A DNA stretch of 64,000 nt, taken from JAHQVV01 sp044439905. Its GTDB lineage: Bacteria > Planctomycetota > Phycisphaerae > Phycisphaerales > Phycisphaeraceae. The stretch lies in NCBI GenBank assembly GCA_044439905.1, contig JBITAC010000148.1, forward strand, positions 1 through 64,000, in the 5' to 3' direction. Numbering within the stretch: position 1 is the stretch's first letter; each line of letters opens with the position of its first letter. This document shows positions 1 through 7,147 of this stretch, in pieces. Under the pieces are notes generated by a model, which saw nothing but the letters and a program-made list of their open reading frames with translations, was not told the DNA's origin and did not search any database. The translations under genes and the position numbers were made by a program.

Positions 1-228
1 TTTATCGAAACGATGCTCGGCAATACGCGGAAGATGGGGCCATACCTGCCGAGCATGCAGATCGACCGCCGACTCGGCCGGGCGATGGAGGTCGAGGCGA
101 TCTTCGGCGACCCGGTCCGGCGTGCGGCCTCCAACGGCTGCCCCGTGCCGTTGATCCAGACGCTCTATCGACAACTTCGGCTGCTGGATGCGCGACGACT
201 ACCCTCGGCCGTACCCACATCAACCTGA
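1..228 (+). pseudogene. 2-dehydropantoate 2-reductase, C-terminal part (second copy, cut by window edge)
   Basis: The reading frame enters at base 1 and stops at 226-228. Its 75 codons translate to the same residues as the C-terminus of the complete panE at 1404-2354. I counted two base differences, both synonymous (one Arg codon, one Thr codon). Whether a full second gene exists to the left cannot be seen. It is listed as a partial or broken copy for that reason. It is convergent with the unknown gene at 260-895, mirroring the right arm. Confidence 0.7.
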
Positions 229-644
229 GCACTTTACAGGCACGCGCGGGCCTGCTCGGTTAGTCGGCCAACTCAACGGTGTCGTTGACCGATCCGTCGC
301 CGTCCTCGGGGTCGCCTTCATCACCGCTCGGGTCTGCCTCGACCTGTGTTTCGCTATCGAGGCCTTCGAGGTGCAAGATGACGTGCTCGACGTAGTCTCG
401 GCGGTGCTCGCGTCGCATCTGCATGATAAGTTCGACAAACTGGGCCTTGGTGTAGCCACGGCTGGCGATCACTTCGAGAAACTCGATCTCGGTCATGTCG
501 CGTTCGAGCAGCGCTACGGGGATCGCGGTCACCACACCTTCTTCGACGGAGACCACCGCGAGGTGCAGGCCGTTGTGCGCGGCGTCGCCCTGGGGCCAGC
601 GTTCTTCGACGACCAGGCGGTCGGTGCTGTAGCCGATGATGCGC
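1..644. repeat. Left arm of a large imperfect inverted repeat
   Basis: Positions 1-644 match the reverse complement of 988-1631, with about 16 differences counted by eye (roughly 97.5% identity). Paired positions sum to 1632. The arm holds the 3' end of a panE copy on the plus strand, a short intergenic stretch, and the 3' half of an unknown gene on the minus strand. Homology ends near 644; the outer end runs off the window. It may be a true inverted duplication or an assembly join of two closely related strains. Confidence 0.9.
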
Positions 645-895
645 CAGCGCAGCTGACGGAACCCTGGGGTGTGTTGTAGATCGAGCGCGGCCTGTCGGTC
701 GGCGAATCGGTAGGTCATCGCTTCGGTCAGCAACTCACGGATATCGCGTGCGGCACGCCGGCGCTCTGCGGCATCGTCCCGACGGTTTCGGCCCGCCGCG
801 AGTTCAACGACACGGCCATTGATGGCCTGGTTCTCTTCCCGCAGTGCCTGGTTGACTGGTGCGCCGTCGAGCAGCAGGACCCGACGCAGGATCAT
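260..895 (-). CDS. Hypothetical protein with acidic C-terminus, possibly 5'-truncated
   Basis: I do not recognise this family. From the ATG at 895 the product is 211 residues. It has an Arg-rich helical segment (about 40-60), a mixed alpha/beta middle, and an Asp/Glu/Gly-rich tail of about 25 residues. There are no membrane spans or cysteine motifs. The frame stays open and protein-like upstream of the ATG until the inverted-repeat junction near 988, and no good ribosome binding site precedes the ATG. The native gene probably started further upstream and lost its 5' end at the junction. A second fragment of the same gene lies at 988-1372 on the plus strand. The much longer open frame running to 1444 is an artefact: it reads the antisense strand of that copy. 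Confidence 0.5.
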   Translation of the reverse strand: MILRRVLLLDGAPVNQALREENQAINGRVVELAAGRNRRDDAAERRRAARDIRELLTEAMTYRFADRQAALDLQHTPGFRQLRWRIIGYSTDRLVVEERWPQGDAAHNGLHLAVVSVEEGVVTAIPVALLERDMTEIEFLEVIASRGYTKAQFVELIMQMRREHRRDYVEHVILHLEGLDSETQVEADPSGDEGDPEDGDGSVNDTVELAD

Positions 896-987
896 CTCGT
901 CGTGGTCGACAATCGTTTCGATCGCCCCCGTGCTGATGTAGCCGTATGACCCGGGCTGGGGGTCGTCTAACAGCCAGAGCGCTGCCT

Positions 988-1372
988 GCGCATCCTCGGC
1001 TACAGCACCGACCGCCTGGTCGTCGAAGAACGCTGGCCCCAGGGCGACGCCGCGCACAACGGCCTGCACCTCGCGGTGGTCTCCGTCGAAGAAGGGGTGG
1101 TGACCGCGATCCCCGTAGCGCTGCTCGAACGCGACATGACCGAGATCGAGTTTCTCGAAGTGATCGCCAGCCGTGGCTACACCAAGGCCCAATTTGTCGA
1201 ACTCATCATGCAGATGCGGCGTGAACACCGCCGAGACTACGTCGAGCACGTCCTCTTGCACCTCGAAGGGCTCGATAGCGAAACACAGGCCGAGGCAGAC
1301 CCGAGCGGTGATGAAGGTGACCCCGAGGACGGCGACGGATCGGTCAACGACACCGTCGAATTGGCCGACTAA
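988..1372 (+). pseudogene. 3' fragment of the unknown gene (second copy)
   Basis: This encodes the last ~127 residues of the protein at 260-895, ending in the same acidic tail. Homology starts abruptly at 988 and an in-frame TAA lies just upstream at 968-970. The fragment therefore has no normal start; a GTG at 1076 is only an internal codon. I counted 13 base differences from the other copy, about ten of them synonymous. The amino-acid changes (Ile/Leu twice, Val/Ala) are conservative. Confidence 0.65.
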
Positions 1373-1631
1373 CCGAGCAGACCCGCGCGTGCCTGTAAAG
1401 TGCTCAGGTTGATGTGGGTACGGCCGAGGGTAGTCGTCGCGCATCCAGCAGCCGAAGTTGTCGATAGAGTGTCTGGATCAACGGCACGGGGCAGCCGTTG
1501 GAGGCCGCACGTCGGACCGGGTCGCCGAAGATCGCCTCGACCTCCATCGCCCGGCCGAGTCGGCGGTCGATCTGCATGCTCGGCAGGTATGGCCCCATCT
1601 TCCGCGTATTGCCGAGCATCGTTTCGATAAA
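988..1631. repeat. Right arm of the large imperfect inverted repeat
   Basis: This is the reverse-complement partner of 1-644. It carries the 3' end of the unknown gene on the plus strand and the 3' end of the complete panE on the minus strand. Unrepeated centre sequence lies at 645-987. Homology may continue beyond 1631 inside panE, because the left arm is cut by the window edge. Confidence 0.9.
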
Positions 1632-2354
1632 CGCGTCGTCGATGTCGTGCCCGCCGGTGGCCCGGGCCGCTCGTGCGGTCTCCTGCATCAACTCGGTCAC
1701 GAGTGCCTCGGTGTCGGCGTTGTGCATGAGCTCGTGTGTATCCGCATCGAGTACCGCGCTGAGCCCGTTATAGGGGATGTTCCAGACCAGCTTCTTCCAA
1801 CGCGTCAGCGGCAGGTCGTCCACCGCCTCGGTCTGGACATCACCCGCGCAGAAGTCGGCCGCGATCTCGTTGAGCCGGGGTGTGATGCCGCGCTGCGCAT
1901 ACTCGCCCAGGCGGATGTGGTCGAAGCGCGTCTGCACGAAATGGCCCGGCCCGACCCGATTGGAACACAGGAAACAGAGCCCGCCGATGACACGCTCCGC
2001 GCCAACCAGCCCGGCCGCATGCCGCTCGGGCTCGAGCCCGTTCTGAAGCACCAGCACCGCGCCATCGGGCTTGACCGCGTGCGGGAGCATGCTCGCCAGC
2101 GCGTCGTTCTGCGTCGTCTTCATCGCGACGACCGCGACATCGCTCGGGGGCATCTCGCTTGCGTCGCGGTACGCCTCGACCTGCGGCAGAACCTGCGTGC
2201 CGTGCATCGACTCGACGCGCATGCCCTGCGCCTGGACGTGGGTGTAATCGCCGCGGAGCAGGAACCGGACCGTGCAGCCCGCATGGAGCAGCCGTGCGCC
2301 GTAGTACCCACCCAATGCGCCGGTGCCGAGGATCGCGTAGCTGCGTTGGGACAT
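1404..2354 (-). CDS. panE: 2-dehydropantoate 2-reductase (ketopantoate reductase)
   Basis: A cytosolic NADPH-dependent enzyme that reduces 2-dehydropantoate to pantoate in pantothenate/CoA synthesis. The product is 316 residues, the usual family length. A Rossmann glycine motif GTGALG is at residues 10-15, a QNG motif at about 104-106, and the expected catalytic lysine lies in RWKK near 187. The C-terminal helical ApbA/PanE domain follows. The ATG at 2354 is the first plausible start. It is convergent with the gene fragment ending at 1372. Its last ~75 codons are duplicated in inverted orientation at 1-228. The C-terminal tail past the last helix is short and polar. Confidence 0.93.
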   Translation of the reverse strand: MSQRSYAILGTGALGGYYGARLLHAGCTVRFLLRGDYTHVQAQGMRVESMHGTQVLPQVEAYRDASEMPPSDVAVVAMKTTQNDALASMLPHAVKPDGAVLVLQNGLEPERHAAGLVGAERVIGGLCFLCSNRVGPGHFVQTRFDHIRLGEYAQRGITPRLNEIAADFCAGDVQTEAVDDLPLTRWKKLVWNIPYNGLSAVLDADTHELMHNADTEALVTELMQETARAARATGGHDIDDAFIETMLGNTRKMGPYLPSMQIDRRLGRAMEVEAIFGDPVRRAASNGCPVPLIQTLYRQLRLLDARRLPSAVPTST

Positions 2355-2418
2355 AGCCCAAGCGTAGCAGCTTCGGCGTGCGGTTCCAGCCGATGCAGGC
2401 TGAGGAATGAAGGGAAAA

Positions 2419-2491
2419 TAGGGGCGGCAGGATTCGAACCTGCGACCAAGGGATTATGAGTCCCGTGCTCTAACCACTGAGCTACGCCCCC
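2419..2491 (-). tRNA. tRNA with CAU anticodon (Ile2-like, or elongator Met)
   Basis: The minus strand folds into a 73-nt cloverleaf with a 7-bp acceptor (one terminal G-U), T-arm GCAGG/CCTGC, discriminator A, and anticodon loop CTCATAA. The CCA end is not encoded. The CAU anticodon fits elongator tRNA-Met or the lysidine-modified tRNA-Ile2. The stretch following the anticodon stem (TTGGTCGC) resembles E. coli ileX more than metT, so Ile2 is favoured. The initiator is excluded because there is no C1-A72 mismatch and no GGG/CCC stem. tRNA-Arg(CCU) is directly upstream, probably on one transcript. Confidence 0.9.
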
Positions 2492-2507
2492 GTTGAACGG
2501 CAGGAAG

Positions 2508-2581
2508 TCCGCACGGCAGGGTTCGAACCTGCGACCTATGCTTTAGGAAAGCATTGCTCTATCCAACTGAGCTACGCGCGG
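2508..2581 (-). tRNA. tRNA-Arg (CCU)
   Basis: A 74-nt cloverleaf on the minus strand. The 7-bp acceptor CCGCGCG pairs with CGTGCGG (one G-U), the anticodon stem is ATGCT/AGCAT with loop TTCCTAA, the T-loop is TTCGAAC, and the discriminator is A. It reads AGG codons. CCA is not encoded. It lies 16 bp upstream of the CAU tRNA. Confidence 0.95.
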
Positions 2582-2627
2582 TTCGGGGTATCTTATGCTC
2601 CTGTGTGCGGCGCGACCAACCGCATCG

Positions 2628-3443
2628 CTATACGACGCGATGGGCGTGGCTGTAGAGGTTCATCCGGCCCGGGCGGAGGAAGCCCACCAGGGTCTGCCCG
2701 CTGTCACGGGCGAGCTCGACTGCTAGTGAAGAGGGGGCCGATACGGCCGCGATCAGCGGTACTTTTGCGGCCAACGCTTTCTGGACAATCTCAAACGACG
2801 CGCGCCCGCTGACCATCAGTGCATGCTGTTCCATTGCGATGCCGGGCTGCTGTAGCGCCCAGCCCAGGGCTTTGTCGACGGCGTTGTGTCGGCCTACGTC
2901 TTCACGCAACACGGCGAGCTTGCCGTTGGCGCTGAACAACGCCGCGGCGTGTAGCCCGCCGGTGCGTTCGAAGGTTGACTGTGCGGCGCGGAGTGCATGG
3001 GGCATCTGCTGGATCGTTGCGGTGCTGAAGGTGACGCCGGGCGGGACGGGTGGGAAGCCGAGTCGGACCGCATCGATACTCGCCTTGCCGCAGACACCAC
3101 AACTCGACGAGGCGAAGACGTGACGCGTGAGTTTATCGAAGTCGACCTCGACGTATGGCGCGAGGAAGACGTTGATGATGTTGCCCTCGGCTGCGCGGAC
3201 GCACGGATCGACTCGGCTGATATCGCTGGCCGAGTGGATCAGGCCTTCGGACAGGAGGAATCCGATCGCGAGGTCTTCGTCGTGCCCGGGCGTACGCATG
3301 GTGATGCTGACCGCTCGGCCGCGCACGCGAATTTCCAGGGGCTCCTCGACTGCCAACTCATCGTTTGCAGGGGTCGCGTGCCCCTCGGACCATCGCTCGA
3401 TCGGGAACGCACGGACAGCCGGGTTGTCGTCGGGCTTGTTCAT
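2628..3443 (-). CDS. fdhD: Formate dehydrogenase accessory sulfurtransferase FdhD
   Basis: FdhD carries sulfur from a cysteine desulfurase to the molybdenum cofactor of formate dehydrogenase, giving the sulfido ligand needed for activity. The product is 271 residues. The redox motif CGVC is at 115-118 in the typical SSSCGVCGK context, followed by the conserved substrate-binding half (EDVGRHNAVDK) and the family C-terminus. The ATG at 3443 overlaps the mobA stop by 4 nt (ATGA), which argues for translational coupling and for this start over longer ones. It is the last gene of the molybdenum cofactor operon. No formate dehydrogenase subunit is in the window, so the target enzyme must lie elsewhere. 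Confidence 0.93.
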   Translation of the reverse strand: MNKPDDNPAVRAFPIERWSEGHATPANDELAVEEPLEIRVRGRAVSITMRTPGHDEDLAIGFLLSEGLIHSASDISRVDPCVRAAEGNIINVFLAPYVEVDFDKLTRHVFASSSCGVCGKASIDAVRLGFPPVPPGVTFSTATIQQMPHALRAAQSTFERTGGLHAAALFSANGKLAVLREDVGRHNAVDKALGWALQQPGIAMEQHALMVSGRASFEIVQKALAAKVPLIAAVSAPSSLAVELARDSGQTLVGFLRPGRMNLYSHAHRVV

Positions 3444-4111
3444 GCGGGGTGGTCGGGATGGGCGGTGGGGGGTGGCGTTTGCTGCTGCAGACCCGCTTGG
3501 AGCTGGCCGGGTGTGTTGGCATGTACGAGCCGGGCGAGCGGGTGGGTGTGGGTGTGCGGGGCGAAAGCGCGGAGGGCCGGTTTGTTGAGCAGCGTCTGAA
3601 ACGCGCGGCCGCCGTCGGCCAGGAAGGCCGCAACGGCCGGGAGCATGTCGGTATGGTAAAGCCCGGGCATCGGGTGCCATCGATCGGTACGGTGTGCGAT
3701 CGCCTGGCATCCTCGCGGGGTGTCGGGGATCGCCTGGATCAACGTGCGGTACGCGTCGTGCTCACGCGTCAGCATGTCGCACGCGGCGAGTACGAGCCAG
3801 CCACCGCCCCGTGTTTCGATGTGATGGATGAGCGCTGCGAGTAGTCCCTGGACCGGCCCGTTGTCGGCTGCGCCGTCGGCGATCGTCGTGAGGCCGAGGT
3901 CCGTGTAGTGGTCGGCGGTCTGAGCGACCGCGGTGATGGAGGATGCGAAGGGGGCAAGCTCGCGGGCGACGTGCAGGATGAGCGGATGGCCGTTGACGGC
4001 TGCGCGTGCTTTGTCGCTGCCGAACCGGACGCTACGGCCGCCGGCGAGGATGTAGGCCGGCGGTGTGCTGCGGGGTGGGGCGTCGTTTGGATTGGGCAGG
4101 TGTACGGGCAT
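3440..4111 (-). CDS. mobA: Molybdenum cofactor guanylyltransferase MobA
   Basis: Attaches GMP from GTP to molybdopterin, making the guanine dinucleotide form used by DMSO reductase-family enzymes such as formate dehydrogenase. The product is 223 residues. The nucleotidyltransferase signature LAGGRSVRFGSDK starts at residue 22, and an ACDM motif that would bind metal is mid-protein. The C-terminus is proline- and histidine-rich and looks unstructured. The ATG at 4111 sits 2 nt past the mog stop. Pairing with fdhD supports a role in formate dehydrogenase maturation. Confidence 0.9.
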   Translation of the reverse strand: MPVHLPNPNDAPPRSTPPAYILAGGRSVRFGSDKARAAVNGHPLILHVARELAPFASSITAVAQTADHYTDLGLTTIADGAADNGPVQGLLAALIHHIETRGGGWLVLAACDMLTREHDAYRTLIQAIPDTPRGCQAIAHRTDRWHPMPGLYHTDMLPAVAAFLADGGRAFQTLLNKPALRAFAPHTHTHPLARLVHANTPGQLQAGLQQQTPPPTAHPDHPA

Positions 4112-4113
4112 GG

Positions 4114-4698
4114 TCAGTCGGTATGGCGGATCACCTTGCCGGTGGTGGGCTGGGCGTCGGGTCGGCCGTCGTCCTGCACATCGCCACGGAGGGTGTCGAT
4201 GGCGTGTGGGAGGATGTCGAGCAGTGCGGTGAGCATCTCGGTCGCGCCGCGTTTGGAGCCGGGCAGGTTGATGACGAGGGTTTGGTGGATGGTCCCCGCT
4301 TCACCGCGTGAGAGGTAGGTTCGGGGTGTGATGTCGTAGCATCGCCGCCGGGCAAGCTCGAGGAGGGCGGGGTGCCGGCGTTGGAGCAGTGGGGCGGTCG
4401 CTTCGGGGGTCACATCGCGGGGTGCCAGGCCGGTGCCGCCGGCGGTGAGGATCAGGTCCGGGGCCGTCGAATCGGACTTGTTTTGCGTTGGATCCGTCCA
4501 CCGGGTCAGTGCTTGCTGGATCGCATCAACTTCGTCGGGGACGCAGCATGAATCGGTGATTTCTGCCCGGAGTGATTCTTGAAGCATCGCTACGAGGGCG
4601 GGGCCCGTGGTGTCTTCGGTTTCGCCACGCGAGCAGCGGTCACTGACGGTGAGTACTGCGGCACGCAGGGGCGGGTCGAGCGGAGTCGGGCTAGGCAT
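4114..4698 (-). CDS. mog: Molybdopterin adenylyltransferase (Mog/MoaB family)
   Basis: Activates molybdopterin with ATP to adenylyl-molybdopterin before MoeA inserts molybdate. The product is 194 residues. The family core LTVSD is near residue 16, TAGGTG is at about 85-90 with the following LAPRDVTPEA, and a late LPGSKRGA loop is present. Mog and MoaB are hard to separate by sequence alone. Only one such gene and one moeA are in the operon, so the Mog role is inferred. It overlaps the moaC stop by 8 nt. Confidence 0.88.
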   Translation of the reverse strand: MPSPTPLDPPLRAAVLTVSDRCSRGETEDTTGPALVAMLQESLRAEITDSCCVPDEVDAIQQALTRWTDPTQNKSDSTAPDLILTAGGTGLAPRDVTPEATAPLLQRRHPALLELARRRCYDITPRTYLSRGEAGTIHQTLVINLPGSKRGATEMLTALLDILPHAIDTLRGDVQDDGRPDAQPTTGKVIRHTD

Positions 4699-5224
4699 GC
4701 GTCGTTCCGTCGGGCGTGTCGTGTGGTCGGATCGTCCCGCGGCGGCCGCCGCGCTTTTCGATGAGCTTGATTTCTTCGATGACCATCGCCGGGTCGATCG
4801 CCTTACCCATATCGATCACAGTCAGCGCGGCGACACTCACTGCGGTGAGGGCTTCCATCTCGATGCCGGTCCGCGCGGTGGTCGAGGCGGTGGCTTTGAG
4901 ATGGACACGGTTGCCTTCGACGCGTGCGGCGACATCGACGTGGTCCAGCGGGAGGCCGTGGCAGAGCGGGATCAACTCGTCGGTGCGTTTCGCGGCCATG
5001 ACGCCCGCGAGGCGTGCGACATCGAGCAGTGAGCCCTTGGCCAGGTTGTTGTCGGCGATACGTTTTGCGAGGGCCTCGCTGATACGGACGCTGCCGGTGG
5101 CGATCGCGGTCCGGTGCGAGACCGCTTTGCCGCCGACATCGACCATGCGTGCCCTGCCCTGCGGATCGATGTGCGTCAGCTCGGGAGAGTCGTTGCGGGT
5201 TGGGTGGGGCTCGGTGGGCTGCAT
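4691..5224 (-). CDS. moaC: Cyclic pyranopterin monophosphate synthase MoaC
   Basis: Works with MoaA: it converts the MoaA product (3',8-cyclo-GTP) to cyclic pyranopterin monophosphate. The product is 177 residues. Visible family motifs are MVDVGGK near residue 27, IPLCHGLPL mid-protein, and EMEALTAVSVAALT followed by IDMGKAID, which hold the usual active-site residues. The N-terminus is a short polar extension. It lies between moeA (6-bp gap) and mog (8-nt overlap). Confidence 0.95.
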   Translation of the reverse strand: MQPTEPHPTRNDSPELTHIDPQGRARMVDVGGKAVSHRTAIATGSVRISEALAKRIADNNLAKGSLLDVARLAGVMAAKRTDELIPLCHGLPLDHVDVAARVEGNRVHLKATASTTARTGIEMEALTAVSVAALTVIDMGKAIDPAMVIEEIKLIEKRGGRRGTIRPHDTPDGTTHA

Positions 5225-5230
5225 CGCGGG

Positions 5231-6433
5231 TCAGTCGAGTGGCCAGGGGTGGAACAGGGCGCGGGTCGCATTCATCGTACCCGGCGGGAGCTCGATGAGC
5301 CCGTCGCTACGGGCCGCGGAGGCGAGGTCGCCGGACCCGCGCGTCGCGACGCACTGGGCACAGCCAGCGTCGTCGATCGTTGCCAGTTGATACCACCATA
5401 GGCCTGTGGTGTTGGTCGTGGGCGGGTCACACCGGACCGATGCGGCGGGCGGTAGGCATTGCTCAAACCCCGCGATGTGCCGTAGCGCTGCGCGGCCGAA
5501 GCGGCGGAGCGTGGCCATCGCGGAGACGGGGTTGCCGGGGAGCCCGAGGATGGGTTGGCCGGCTGGCCCGATCGCGCCGAGCATGGGTTTGCCGGGGCGG
5601 ACGGGCAGTTTGTGGAACGCGACCTCGCCACCCAGTGCGCGGACGACGGCGGGGATGTAGTCGTGGTCACCCATCGAGACGCCGCCGGTGGTGATGACCG
5701 CGTCGCACTGCTCGAGCAGTTGGTCAAGTTGGCGTGTGAGTTGTTTGGGGTTGTCGCCGCCGCGTTGGGTGTGGGTGAGGTCGAGCCAAGGGGCGCTTTG
5801 CAGCATGGATGCGATGACGGGGCCGTTACTGTCACGGATTTGCCAGGGCTCGGGCTGGTCGTCGGGCGCGAGCAGTTCGTCGCCGGTGGTCAGGAGGCCG
5901 ACACGGACTCGGCGGTACACGGATGGCTGACATGTGCCGAAGGCCGCGGCTGCGCCGACGACGGCGGGTGTGAGGGCGACGCCCGGCGGGACGACTGCGT
6001 CGCCTTGCTTCGCATTTTCGCCGCGGCGTCGGATGTGTTGGCCGACTTTGAACGATTCAAGTGGGGCCTGGAGCTCGATCAGTTCGAGTGTCTCGGCCAA
6101 ATCTTCGCGCTTGATCACAAGCTCGGCCTGCTTGGGGACGCACCCGCCCGTGAAGATGCGGACTGCGTGGCCCGGCGGCAGGTCGGGCGGCGCTTGGCCG
6201 GTCGTCACCTCGCCGGCGAGGGGCATCCGGCCCGCGTTGTCGAAGTCGGCCAGGCGGAGCGCGTAGCCGTCCATCGCCGAGACGTCGTGCGCGGGGCTGT
6301 CACGGTCGGCACGGATCGGCTGCGCGAGCACTCGGCCCACGGCGCGGTCGAGCGTAACCGTCTGCGTCGCGACGCGTATGCAACGCTTTGCCCAGGCGTG
6401 CACTGTCACGTCGGGGTGTGGCGCATCAGCCAT
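5231..6433 (-). CDS. moeA: Molybdopterin molybdenumtransferase MoeA
   Basis: Inserts molybdate into adenylyl-molybdopterin, yielding active molybdenum cofactor. The 400-residue product has normal length. It shows the N-terminal DSPAHDVSAMDGYA-type signature, FTGGCVP, the MoCF-domain motif TTGGVSMGDHDY, and GLPGNPVSA near the C-terminus. The ATG at 6433 overlaps the end of moaE by 8 nt, so translation is likely coupled. It is the only moeA paralogue in the operon. Confidence 0.95.
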   Translation of the reverse strand: MADAPHPDVTVHAWAKRCIRVATQTVTLDRAVGRVLAQPIRADRDSPAHDVSAMDGYALRLADFDNAGRMPLAGEVTTGQAPPDLPPGHAVRIFTGGCVPKQAELVIKREDLAETLELIELQAPLESFKVGQHIRRRGENAKQGDAVVPPGVALTPAVVGAAAAFGTCQPSVYRRVRVGLLTTGDELLAPDDQPEPWQIRDSNGPVIASMLQSAPWLDLTHTQRGGDNPKQLTRQLDQLLEQCDAVITTGGVSMGDHDYIPAVVRALGGEVAFHKLPVRPGKPMLGAIGPAGQPILGLPGNPVSAMATLRRFGRAALRHIAGFEQCLPPAASVRCDPPTTNTTGLWWYQLATIDDAGCAQCVATRGSGDLASAARSDGLIELPPGTMNATRALFHPWPLD

Positions 6434-6836
6434 CGCCTTGCTCCCACTCGGGCACCTTCCACAGGGGGACCGTCTGCTTCATTCGGTCGATGAAGTGGTC
6501 CATCGCGGCGAGCGCTTCCTTGCGATGTGCCGACGCGACGTAGAGCCGAAACGAGACGGCATGGTTTTCGATGAACCCGACGCTGTGTTCGACGTGCAGC
6601 GCGGCGAGCCCGTGTTGCTGCACGATGGCTTGCCCCAACTCGTCGAGGAGCCGGCTGGTCATAGGTTCGTACGCCTCGTAGGTCAGCCCGCGCAGACGGC
6701 GGCCCGACTCGGTAGGACGAACCACACCCTCGAACTGCACCACCGCGCCGGCCCCGGCGGGACGCCAGTCGATCGGCTGGCCCAGCGGCCCCTGGACGAG
6801 TTGCACCGTGACGTTGGCGGGAGAGGTGTGTGTCAT
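6426..6836 (-). CDS. moaE: Molybdopterin synthase catalytic subunit MoaE
   Basis: Large subunit of molybdopterin synthase. It adds two sulfurs, delivered by the MoaD C-terminus, to cyclic pyranopterin monophosphate. The product is 136 residues. Conserved features are FEGVVRP, the HRKEA segment, and RMKQTVPLWKVPEW with the two lysines expected in the active site. It follows moaD by 2 bp and overlaps moeA by 8 nt, as expected for subunits made together. Confidence 0.94.
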   Translation of the reverse strand: MTHTSPANVTVQLVQGPLGQPIDWRPAGAGAVVQFEGVVRPTESGRRLRGLTYEAYEPMTSRLLDELGQAIVQQHGLAALHVEHSVGFIENHAVSFRLYVASAHRKEALAAMDHFIDRMKQTVPLWKVPEWEQGDG

Positions 6837-6838
6837 CG

Positions 6839-7090
6839 CTACCCACCCCCCAGCATGCCGATGAGCGCGACCTCGTCGTGCGCCTGTACCGGGTCGGTGG
6901 GCGTCACGAATGCGTGGTTCACCGCCAGTCGGCTGCTACCCAGGTGCTCGGCGAGTTCGGGGCAGGCCAGCGCGACGGCGTGGATGACTTGCTCGGCGGT
7001 GGGCGTGTCGGACGCGCAGGCCGCCTGGACCTCGCGCCGCTGGGCGAGCCGGGCCTGCGGGCCAAAGAGTTTGACGGTGATCGTGGTCAT
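6839..7090 (-). CDS. moaD: Molybdopterin synthase sulfur carrier subunit MoaD
   Basis: A small ubiquitin-fold sulfur carrier of 83 residues ending in Gly-Gly (MLGGG). The terminal glycine is converted to a thiocarboxylate that donates sulfur to the MoaE-bound precursor. The N-terminal ITVKLFGPQA strand and the DEVALIG segment before the tail are typical. No MoeB-like activating enzyme is in the window. It lies between moaA (57-bp gap) and moaE (2-bp gap). Confidence 0.93.
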   Translation of the reverse strand: MTTITVKLFGPQARLAQRREVQAACASDTPTAEQVIHAVALACPELAEHLGSSRLAVNHAFVTPTDPVQAHDEVALIGMLGGG

Positions 7091-7147
7091 GCCGGATGCG
7101 GTGGGTTTGAATGCCGTTGGGGTTGACGCGGTGTGATGGGGTGGTGT

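Noticed and set aside
260..1444. A 394-codon open frame on the minus strand spanning the inverted repeat
   Set aside because: Its first ~150 codons are the antisense of the other copy of the same gene (plus-strand 988-1372) and of the intergenic spacer. Only the part from about 895 downward is a likely product.
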